Source: Liquidambar formosana (lineage: Eukaryota; Streptophyta; Magnoliopsida; Saxifragales; Altingiaceae). From it: a stretch of DNA of 64,000 bases. The translations under genes and the position numbers were made by a program. The stretch spans positions 124,001 to 188,000 of the forward strand of contig JBBPBK010000077.1 of NCBI GenBank assembly GCA_039720395.1, read 5' to 3'. The notes beneath the pieces were generated by a model, which worked only from the letters and a program-made list of their open reading frames with translations, was not told the DNA's origin and did no database searches. This document shows positions 34,972 to 46,900 of this stretch, one piece after another (position 1 is the stretch's first letter; each line of letters begins with the position of its first letter).

Positions 34972-37900
34972 ACATTATATACTGGGATCTGCATTCGCTG
35001 CCCTCAATCAAAGTTTGAAGACGACGCTTCGACAATAACGAGGCAACGCCGGCAGCAAGGCAACGTCGATTGATGCCAGCAGCAAGGCAACGTTGATAGA
35101 TGCTGGCAGCGAGGCAGCATTGACGATGAAGAACCCTTCTCAACTGTCGATTGTGGGTCTGTGATCTAACTTTCTTCCGTTAGGCATGATGATGGCGATG
35201 AGACGATGACAACAAGTAGACAGCAGCGAGCACAGTAGTGCACTCTCCACTTCTCTCTAAATTTCAAATCTGATTTATTTGTTTCTCTCTTTCACACTTG
35301 CAACCATCTAAGTGGGTTTTGTGCTGTTCCTTGTCGATACTTGACGATATTTCTTCGCAATATTGTCAAAATCAGGGACCAAAATGTCGCAATATATCGT
35401 CGATATATCGCCATATCGGAGGTGGACGATACGATATATTGTTGCGAAATTGAAGGATTTTCAAAAAAAAAAAAAATGTCGAATGATATCTTCGATATAT
35501 CTCGATATCTCGATATCGTTCAAGATATCAAAGATATATCGAAGATATTGTTCAAGATATTGACACTGCCATGTTTAAATGCCCTTTTGCTGATTGCTGG
35601 TGAAATTTTTACACATTAGAATAGGTTAGGATTCACATATATATGTACATTTTACTATGCTTAGTATTTTACATAATTTAAAGTATTATTTCAAACCAAT
35701 GGCCTTTGGTCTAATAGCACTCTATATTTAAATGTTACAAAAATCTATTTCAATGTTATATAACATTTAAATGTTGAATTTGCAAAATTTTGTATTATTT
35801 ATTTACTTAGCACGGTATATTTTTTATACCCTATGCAACTCATACTTGTATTATACATATTTAAATTGCAATATTTTGATGCTAGATTGTGTATTAGAGT
35901 TTAAATCATTGTTTCCCAGAATTTCAATAAAAATATCCATGTTTAACTCATAATATCCACCATATCTTTAAAACGATATCGATATTGTCGATATATCCAA
36001 CGATATATCCGATATATCCACATTTTTGGACCCTCGATATATCCATTGATATCGATATTAAAGTCTTTGGTCAAAATATAGTCGAAATATCGTGAAACAA
36101 AGCTAAAAAAGGATTGTTTTTTTCGAAATTTGTCGATTTTATCGACATAATCCAATATATCGTCGATATGCCAATATATCTCTCGATGAGTTACCAAAAT
36201 AAAATCGCAGGAGGATATTGCATCAACCATGCCCGATACATCGATATATCGCCAGTATCGACAATTTTTAAGTCCTTGGGAGGCACTAACGCTAGAATGG
36301 TTAGACTAGGCCCTTATATATAATAAAATAAAGCTGGAATTACAAATATACCCATACACTAATAACTAATACTTCCTCCGTCCCACAAAGATAGGCCATC
36401 TTTGATAAAACACGCAGATTAAGAAAAGCCATCAATGCATTGAATTGTCATCCATTAAACTTTTTCTTTCTAAAAGTATCCTACTATAAGACATTATGAT
36501 TTGGTTTTATGTAAGAAAGTAATTCTTGATATAACAAAGGGTGGCATAGGAAGGTATAAATATTAATGACTTCACTTTCAAAGTGGACAAACATTTTGGG
36601 TCAAAAAAAGTAGGAAAAGGCCTATCTTTGTAGGACAGAGGGAGTAACTCTTAACACTCTCTCTCAAGCTAGAGCATAGATATCTATATATCATGCCCGG
36701 CTTGTCACAAAGATCATAAAACAACCCCTTACCCACAGCTTTTGTATTGTGTTATTTTTCGTTTAAGCATTTTATACCTTGCGTGTTTCTAATGCACCGG
36801 AGTACGCTTCTATCTAGAGTAGTCTAATCTATTTAATGCTCAACTTTTCTTTTGCCTTTCCAGTGGCAGGAGTGATTGGTGTGCATTTTTTACCCTCTAC
36901 TATGTCGTCAACTTGACATTGTGTAATAGAAATCTGCATCTAGAACCATCTGTGACTAACGATCTGCGACTAATTGCTGCAATTATGTTCAAAGTGAGAT
37001 TTAAATAGTTCTTATATCAACATGTTGATGTAATGCAATCAATAATTGTAACTCCTTCTGTTATCCTTATGATTGGCTCATTTGCTTCTGTATTATCTGA
37101 ATGGCTGCATGGCCTTATCTATGAGTTATTGAATAGTGGTTAGGAGATAGATGGCTGTGCATGCTTACTGTTTACTGTTCTAATGTCAAGTCATTTTCAT
37201 TTTATTGATTTTTCCTTTTTATATGTGGTTTAGTGTTTTGACTCCATATTACAATGAAGATGTTCTTTATTCTCATAAAGAATTTCACGAGGAGAATGAG
37301 GATGGGATAACTCTTTTGTATTATCTACAGAACATCTATCCTGGTGACTTCAAAGATCCATTTCTGCATGATAATTTTCTTTGTTTGGAATCTATATGAA
37401 CTTACCAATTGCCCACTGTGGCTGCAAACTAGATGAATGGATCAATTTCAAGCAACGTATTGATGATCGAAACCTTTCTGAGGAAATGGAAGAATTAGAG
37501 AGCCAGTGGGTATCTTACAGAGGGCAAACACTTTCAAGAACAGGTTTAAATAGCAATGATTATTTGTATCTCTTACTGCTGTAGCAACTTTTATGGATTT
37601 TTACTTACGCCATTATTTTTACTTACGCCATTCTATCTATGTGTCTCTACCAGTTAGAGGGATGATGTACTACAGGCTGGCTCTACAACTACAATGCCTC
37701 CTGGAATCCCGAAATGGTATTCATGGTAAGTGGTTTAGGTTGTAGATATGTGTTGGCATTCTGGGTCCACATGCAGTCCCATGTCAGTCTCAACATCTTT
37801 CTGTAATCCATATAATAGCTAATAAATGAAAATGAACTATAAACTATTCATCATTTCCCCTGCAGTTGACCAAACCCTGGCTGATTTGAAGTTCACCTAC

Positions 37901-40900
37901 GTTGTTTCTTGTCAAGCCTATGGTGCACAGAAAAAATCCAAAGAAGCCCGCGACAAGAGTTGTTACAAGAGCATTATGAAACTCTTGTTAATGTGAGTTA
38001 TATTATTTCCATTGTATTTGTTGCTATAGATCCCAAATGTTGATGTCATCTTCAATTCTATGAAAACTGTTCAGGTATCCATCTTTACGTGTTGCCTACA
38101 TTGATGAGAGGGAGGAGATAGTGAATGAGAAACCTAAAAAGGTTTATTACTCTGTTCTCGTCAAAGGAGAGGATAAGTCAGATGAGGTACTCAGTATAAG
38201 TATTAGTGTGATGCAGAATATATTTGCTAATATAAAGAGTATTTTATTTATAGGGAAATGCTTTTAAAAGGATGTTTAGGTAATATGTATTTGACAATGG
38301 CTCAAGTTGAAATATGACAATTAAAAAATCTTAGTGCCTTGAATTCCATATTTCCATTTTAATTGACCAACTGCACATAACCTAGATAGGAAGAATTATG
38401 TCCTAAGAAAAAAATAAAAAAAATAAAAATAAAAACAATAGGAAGAATTATGCTTCTGTTTGTATGATTACTTGGTCAGTTTGTATATGCTTCTCAAGCT
38501 AATTATTAGAGAAAATGCTTTCGAAGGAATGTTTAGTTAATTTTGACTTACCAATTTCTCTAGTCTAAAATTGAAAAATAGAAGATCTGGCCCCCTGTAG
38601 TTAATTTTGACTTATCAATTTCTCTAGTCTAAAATTGAAAAATAGAAGATCTGACACCCTGAATACCATTTTAATTGACCAACTACACACACTATATGGT
38701 TCTTGTGCTGTCCATGTGCTGTCCCCAACCTTCTTGTACCAAAGAAAGATGGTTCTTGAAGTATGTGTATCGAGAGTAGAGCGGTGAACAAGATAACTAT
38801 CAAATTCTGGTTTCCTATTCCTTGCCTGATGATCTTCTTGACCAACTTCATGGCACCACTGTTCTTTCCAAGATAGGTCTTCAAAGTGCATTTATCATCA
38901 AATCCAAATGAGATTGGGTGACGAGTAGAAAACAGCTTTCAAAACAAGAGATGGCCTCTTTGAGTGGATGGTTATGCCTTTTTGGCTCTCTAATGCTCCT
39001 AGCAATTTTATGTGTTTTATGAACCATGTCTTTAAGCCTTTTATAGGTAAATTTGTAGTGGTTTATTTTGACGATATTCTTGTTTATAGTAGGAACCTAG
39101 AGTAACACTTGGAGCATCTTCAACAAGTTTTTAATGTCTTGAGATAGCAAAAGTCGTATTTCTATTTATACTATAGCATCTTTTGATGTTTAGCATGGCA
39201 GGCTTGGGCAAATCAACTTTAATGCAATTAAATCTATAACCAAGTTGGGTCTTATTCCTAATATCAAATATGATCTTGTGGAAAAATGCATCTCATGTAG
39301 TAAGTGCAAAAGCACCAAGACATCATTCAAAAGAGTTGAAAGGTCTTCAAATGTTCTAGAATTGGTGGTCTGCGACATCTGCGAAATGATATGATTGGTG
39401 TTCAAGCCAGAGAAGGAAAACATTATTTCATAACTTTCATTGATGATGCTTCTTGATATGCATATAATTTTCTAATCTAAACCAAAGATGAAGCTTTCAA
39501 TTTTTTGAAAAACTAAAAGGCTAAGGCAAGAATCTTCAAGGTACTAAGATCACAGTCTTCTGGTCAGATTGAAGTGAAGAATACTTTGACTGTAATTGAA
39601 TTAAATTCATAGAATTTGTTGTGAAACTTCTGCTTCAGGCACTCCTTAGCAAAATGGAATTGTTGAAAGAAAAAATCGAACTCCCACAAAGATGGTCAAT
39701 ACTTTGATGTTAAGTTCCATAGTTCCTTTTAATCTTTGGGGAGAAGCATTGCTTGTAGCTTGTCATATCTAGAAAGGAAGAAAGCCAAATCTTGCATACT
39801 TAAAGGTATGGTGTTACTTGGCTCATGTCAAATTGCCAAGTTTGTATAGCTTAAAGGTGGGACCTCGAGCAACAAATTGTATTCTTATTGTGTTGGGAAG
39901 TCCCACGACCCACATCAATTAAATATTAAATTTAATGTGACTTCATATACCTATTTGGTCCATCCACCTAATAGCTTAGGCCTTTAGGTTGGATACTTAA
40001 CATATTAGCTATTCAATGACTAGTAAGGCTTACCCAATTTTTAATTTGGAAATACTAGAACCTCATTCAGTTGTAGAATCCATCAACATAGATTTCTTTG
40101 AATATGTCTTTCCCTTTAAAAATAATTCCAAATTAGTAGGGGCGGAAACTCACTCAACACCAAAAAGTAAGAAACTTGAAACTGCGAAGCCCTCTGAATT
40201 ACTACAAAGAAAAAGACGTAAAAAAAGGTAAAATATTTATAGATCTTTGTCCTTGCTTTTATGATCCTAAACGAATTATTTGTTTAACTAAAAATGATCC
40301 CACCACCTATGAAGAAGCTATGTCATCTCATATTCTATCTTTTGGAAAGAAGCAATCGATGATGAGATTCATTCAATAATGTCTAATAATAAATGGATAT
40401 TAGTTTATTCACAAGCTGCAAACCTATTGGCTATAAGTGGATTTTCAAGAAGAAATTGAAACAATGTGAATTGATTGACAAGTATAAAGCAAGATTAGTT
40501 GAAAAAGGGTTCAAGCAATGTCAAAGATTTGATTATTTTGGCACAAATAATTCTATTGCAAAAATCACAACTATCAAGATGATGATAGCTTTGATTGCTT
40601 TAAATAATTTTATCATTCACGAAGTGGATATAAAGAATGCTTTCCTAAGTGGAGATCTTCTAGAAGAGATTTACATGGAACAACTAGAAGGTCTTGCTCT
40701 GCCTAGGAATGAGAAGAAGGTTTGTAAATTAATCAAGTCTCTATATGCGTTGAAGCAGGCACCAAAGCAGTGGCATAAGAAATACATGAGAACACTTCTT
40801 GAGAACAGTTATTAGATAAATGAGGCAAGTGTATGCATCTATAGCAAATTTATTTGGAATTCTAGAGTAATTATATGCCTCTATGTGGATGACATGCTTA

Positions 40901-43900
40901 TTTGTGGCACAGATCTTGAATGTATCACTCAAAGTTTTTGTTGTCCAAATTTGATATAAAGGATCTTTGAGAAGCCGATGTCATTCTCGGAATAAAAATA
41001 CTCAAAAATGATAATGGGATTGTGCTTTCACAATCAAATAATATTAAGATCCCTTAGGAGATTTGATCATTTTGACTGCTCTCCAACACTAACTTCTTAT
41101 GATTCTAGCATCATGTTAAAAAAAACGATGGCAGGTGTATTCTAGCTCAAGTATTTTCAAATTATTGGCAATCTTATGTATGATATGCACTGCAAAACAC
41201 CAGATATAGCCTATGCAGTAGGAAAATAGAGTAGATGCACGAGCAATCTTGGTAAAGAGCATTGGACTGCAATTGAATAGAGTTCTAAGATACTTGAAAG
41301 GCACAATGCATTATGAGTTGCATTATGGAAGGTTCCTGCTGTACTTGAAGGGTGTAATGATGCAACTTGGAATTCATCTTTAGATGATGGGACATCCATA
41401 ACTAGATGAATTTTCATTTTGGCAAGAGGAGTTATCTCCTATAAATCCAAGATACAAACATGTATTGCTCATTCTACTACAAAAGCTGAGTTTATGCCCT
41501 TCTCATCTGCGGGAGAGATTTGATCTCAGCTTCATCTAGGGGAGTAGGATTGAAATCTTGTAATTGAGTTGTACTTAGTGGGAACCAACCTAATAAGATT
41601 TCTCAGGTTCAATGAGAAAAACCTTAGAAGCATGAAGCGGGAGTGGGGGTTGCGTTGGGGCGAGAACGAGGGCGGGGAAGTGGAGAGGATATAGAAGAGT
41701 CAAAGGTTTGGGGCGTGTAGGAAGCGTTTGTGGAACATATATATAAATATATGTTATGTTACACTGTTACCTCAATATGATATTTTGTGGGATGAAATTG
41801 TAGAGAAATTTCAAGTAAAATTTTATAATTCTAAAGAATTATAAAGGAATTCAAAAAAAAAAAAAAAAAAAAAAGTGCAAAGAGGTTTTTTTATTTTATT
41901 TTATTTATTTATTATTTATTTTTTTTTAGAAGCCACACTAATTAGAGAAAGAGAGAACATGCTTTAACCTTTTTTTTTTTTCAAAGAAAAGTATTGAGTA
42001 TGTAAATAAGCATTAATCTGTTAATGGGAATCATATTATTATTAGAAAGTTTTTTACATTTAGTTAAAGTTAAGAAGTTAGTTGGGAGGGGGGGGGGGGG
42101 GGGGTCATGTCTTCCTCCCTCCATCACAAGGTTCTGTCTTAGAACTGAAATGAGAGAGAGAGAGGAGAGAGAGAGAGAGAATTGAGGTTCTTACAAGGTT
42201 CCAACTTGGGAACGCGGAATTGTAGTTCTGAAGCGGGAGCGGGAGCGGTACCCTTCGTACAAGGTTCTTGCTTCTAAGGGAAAAACAAGCTAAGAAACAA
42301 CAATGATGCATTGCACTAAAGTTTAATGAAATTAAGTCCATTCCTATGATGAGTTAATATAATTCCTGCAGCTAATTTCCTGCCACATGAGTTTTGTATA
42401 ATTTCTCTTAATAAGTCTATATACCTTATTGGTAGGAGTGTAACAGGATGCACTCTTGATAGACTTATCTTTCTAAGTGTTGAAGCTAGTCATTTCACTG
42501 GAGACAACAGGCTGTCTCTAGATCATTCAGTAAAATGGGAGTACACGTATACTCAAAAGGTGCTAGCTTGAGAAGTAAAATAACCTATGAAAGAAATGTG
42601 CATATAACATGTTTGGTTTATTAGCATGGGTCCTTAAGTTCAAGGCATTTCCACTTAAGTTCTCTAATAAACCTTGATGTGTTCTACACTAAGTAGACAT
42701 TCAAGTCCAGAAGACACCTTCATTTATGCACATGACTTTCCTATATGCCCATCATTATTATTTTCATATTGATTTTAATTTAAATCATGTGGGGGATTAT
42801 TGGAAGTGATTTAAATTAAGTTATTTATTATTTTTATCCAAGTAATTCATATTCATCCTATCTTCATTCATTAATGTGGTCCATGCATCTAGATTGTCTT
42901 CATAAGATTAATTGAATTTAGATCATAGAGATTTTCTATAGCCAATTCTTTTCATATGTGGCCCAATTTTGGACCACATCCTCCATGGGAGGATTTGTCA
43001 CACTTTGGTTCAATGATAGTAAGACATATAGGCTTCTCATAGTTAGAGGCAAGGACTTAAATATCGATATCGATGGATATATTGAGGGTCCAAAAACACA
43101 GATATATTAAAAATTTCGATATCGATTCAGAGATATGACGGATATTAATCATTAGTTAAACACGTATATTTTCATTGAAACTGTGGGAACAATTAGACTC
43201 TAATAAATAGTTTAGAATCAAAATATTGCAATTTAAATGTGTATCAAACAAGTATGTATTGTATAGGGTATAAAAATTGTGCCACATTGAGGGATAGAAT
43301 GAATATTTTAACAAAGTAAATGAAAGTTGTTACTTCATACACTAAGTTAAGCGATTAGTATAATTGAAATATTATTTATATAAATTAATACTAAAAGAGT
43401 AAGAGGTGATAATTTTGACGCAATAACAAGAAAATGAATATCTCAATATCGTCGATATATATCCTCGATATAGTGGATATATTCGATATATCGACGATAC
43501 TATGTACAAAAAAGAAGATATTATGGCTATATCAAGATATATCGAGATTTTATCAATAATATCGAAAATATTGACAATATCATAAAGATATTTTGCGAAA
43601 AAGATATGTCAGGTAGATATTGTATCGAGGAGTACGGATACACAGATATATCATGGATATGTCGAAGATATCATGGATATTTTAGTCCATGGTTAAAGGT
43701 ACTCAAAAGAGAACCTTAAAAGTGTTCCATCTGAGATTTTCTTTACTACTACTAAGCATATATATAGTTCTACTTTGAGTTTTCTTGGGTATCTTGACAA
43801 GAGGTTGAAGGTACTTAGTTCCTGTAGATTAGTGCAAGATCATAGAAGAACAGGATCGAGTCCGACCTAAGTTGAATCCTGAAGATAGAGTTGCCATAAT

Positions 43901-46900
43901 CCCTTGCACGTATGGGAGGCTCCAACTATCTTCAAGAAGCGTTGTCGTACCTTTTAGCCGGATTGGCATTATTTCAAATTTTGTGCAAGGGAACTTATAC
44001 TATTTTGCTAATAAGATTCCAACATTGGCTGCTTCTTATCTCTTGAACAACCGCTTGTTGAGAACCAATGGGGCCAATGTTTCAACACCTATGGGCAATC
44101 TACAATCCAACATCGTTAGTGCACATTTAGCTCTGTTTGGTGTTTGGAAACTCAATTGAACAACTATATTCCTTCCCTTTTCCCCCTTTACTTCCTCTAT
44201 TTTTCTTCACCTTGGTTTGAAATGGAGATGTTCCTATTGGAAAAATACATCCCACATTGATTAAATATAAAATTGGACATGACTTCATATACCTATTTGG
44301 TCCTCCACTTAATAGCTTAGGCTGTTAGATTGGAAACTTAACATGGTATCAAAGTATTTCGTTCCTAGGACCGTTATATTCGTGAGCCCGTTATTATTGT
44401 TGTTCTTCTTGGGCCTATTTCATTCGTAAGCCCGTTGTTGTTGTCCACGTGACAAGCTCGTTTCTATCTTGTTAGGCCTGCACATGAGGGGGAGTGTTGG
44501 AAAAATACCACAACTTGCATCGATTAATTATAAAATTTGACATAACTTCATATACTTGTTTGGGCCCTCCACTTCCACCTAATAGCTTAGGCTTTTAGGT
44601 TGTTCTTGGACCATTTCATTTGTGAGCCCTAAGCCCATCTTTGTTGTCTATGTGACAGGCCCGTTTCTGTTTTGTTAGGCCTGCACATGAGGGAGAGTAT
44701 TGGAAAACTACATCCCACATTGATTATATATAAATTTGACATGGCTTCATGTACCTGTTTGGGCCCCCCACTTAATAGCTTAGGTTGTTCAATTGGAAAC
44801 TTAATAGTTGCAACACTTCCAAATGCTCTTTTGTGTGTGTTTGTGTGTTTATGTCTTGTTAGGCCTGCACATGAGGGAGAGTATTGGAAAACTACATCCC
44901 ACATTGATTAAATATAAATTTGACATGGCTTCATGTACCTGTTTGGGCCCCCCACTTAATAGATTAGGTTGTTCAGTTGGAAACTTAATAGTTGCAACAC
45001 TTCCAAATGCTCTTTTGTGTGTGTGTGTGTGTGTTTAGTTTTTCCTTCCTTTTTAATTTCCTTGAGATGAAAGGTTTATTGTCAATGATTTGGAAATAAT
45101 GAAAGTATTAAGATTCAAGGGGGTGCTGCAATGTCAATTAGGGGAACATTTGTGGCCAAGATTAGCAGCCATCCTTCCACTTTTATTGACGTCATAATGA
45201 GGGATGTTTCCTTGATGTCTTTAAGCAAGAGGTATTGTTAGATAACCCTATAGTTAGTCTCCTTTTTTCTTTTTTTTATTATTCAGCTTCTAGTATGGTT
45301 TTGCTCTTCTGGCTGAGGTTTGGAGATAGTTGCAGCAGAAATTGTCTTGTATTGTCACAGATTGCTTTTGAGTGCATCAGTATATCCACTCTCATTGCCT
45401 TTGAATCAGACACATCAACATATATTTATGGTGGGAAAAAAGAATATCCCCCAGTGTTAGTTAAACAACCGATATGCAGTTAGACTATGAGCCTCATATG
45501 AGATTTGAACCAAAATTTATTAGTAGTTGATTCCTTGCAAGATTTTGAACGTACAGTGTATTAGAAAATTTTATATGAATAACCAAAAATTAAAGGGCAT
45601 ATAATTCATTTCATTTGTCTAATTTGGGAATGTGGAAGGTGATATGCATATAATGTATCATTCTATATCATTATAAGAGATGGAAAAGAAGTTTTTGACC
45701 AAGAATTTCGCCATCCTCATACGTGGATGATTCCTTACATTCAGGAAGTATACCGCATCAAGCTTCCAGGTAATCCACTAATTGGGTGTGGGAAACCTGA
45801 AAATCAAAATCATGCCATTATTTTCACTCGTGGGGAAGCCCTTCAGACCATAGACATGAATCAGGTAGATTTCCATATTGTCCCCTTTATTTGAAGATAC
45901 ATTAAAAATTTACACATTGAGTATTGAGTTTTGGTACCATATATTTATCTCTAGGATAATTACCTCGAAGAAGCTTTCAAAATGAGAAATGTACTGGAAG
46001 AATTTCAGCGAACAAAATTGGGCATATTGGAATCTCATCATGAGCAGCGAGGTCCAAGGGAGTCTTGTGTGCAGCGAATTCCAAAAATATTGGGTCTAAG
46101 AGAGTATATTTTCACTGGAAGGTTAGACTTACCATTTATTTGTGTATCATTAAATCTGATCTTGATGAATGTTTGATGGCTAGGGTCAAAAAAATCATTG
46201 TGCAAATACACACTACGCAGATTATGGTCAATTGTAAAAATATAGGCTTATTTTTTCCCCTCTTTTATTTTACAGTGTGTCATCACTTGCTTGGTTCATG
46301 TCGAATCAGGAGACAAGTTTTGTGACTATTGGCCAACGAATTTTGGCAAAACCTCTGAGGTAAAGCTATCATTTTCTTTCTTGATTGAACTTTCATTTGA
46401 GATCACATTTATTTTATATTATTTGTTGAAATTTAAATTTGAATTTATTATTCAGTTTGATAAACACACTTTTTTTTTCTTTTTTTTTTTTTCCGTGTGT
46501 TTGTGGGGAGGGGTAGTTTAAGGAACACCATGTTGACATCATCATTATCACCAACGAAGGTACATTGAGGTAATGTATTGAAATTTTGACCTAGGACTCT
46601 GAATTTGGCTAGCTGCATGCCCGCATCCAACTAAGGCCAACGTGACCAATGCAGTAATTTAAGCTGAAGTTTTCAAAATTAAGGTTAGGCTGGGGTTGAA
46701 AATTTGGAGTCTAATCTATGGTTGGCTTGGCTTAGGTTGGCATAGTACCCATCTGCGATCTGATGTCTATTATACATATGATAAAAGTAATTTTATTACT
46801 CCATGTATGTGAGGTTTTAATAATTATTCTTTACACAATATGATATACCTACCGTATGCTACAACTCGAACAACATAAACAAAATGGGATGCCCTAAGCT

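Larger units (their letters stand above)
34446..35372 (+). other. Intron 15, first part: simple repeats
   Basis: Holds AAT/AAAT runs (34605-34645), a (TA)n(CA)n run (34911-34967) and a short minisatellite (35035-35115). The last ~30 bp probably belong to a hAT-like relative split by copy C. Confidence 0.6.

Noticed and set aside
37344..37399. In-frame stop after IYPGDFKDP as evidence of a pseudogene
   Set aside because: The stop lies in an intron; the GTGACT donor and CAAACTAG acceptor restore IYPDEW.
43872..44159. 95-codon plus-strand ORF as a host gene
   Set aside because: No recognised similarity, and it lies in LTR-like intron DNA beside a TRIM array.
44629..45038. Overlapping open frames in the TRIM array
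   Set aside because: They are copies of the LTR repeat unit, which is non-coding.
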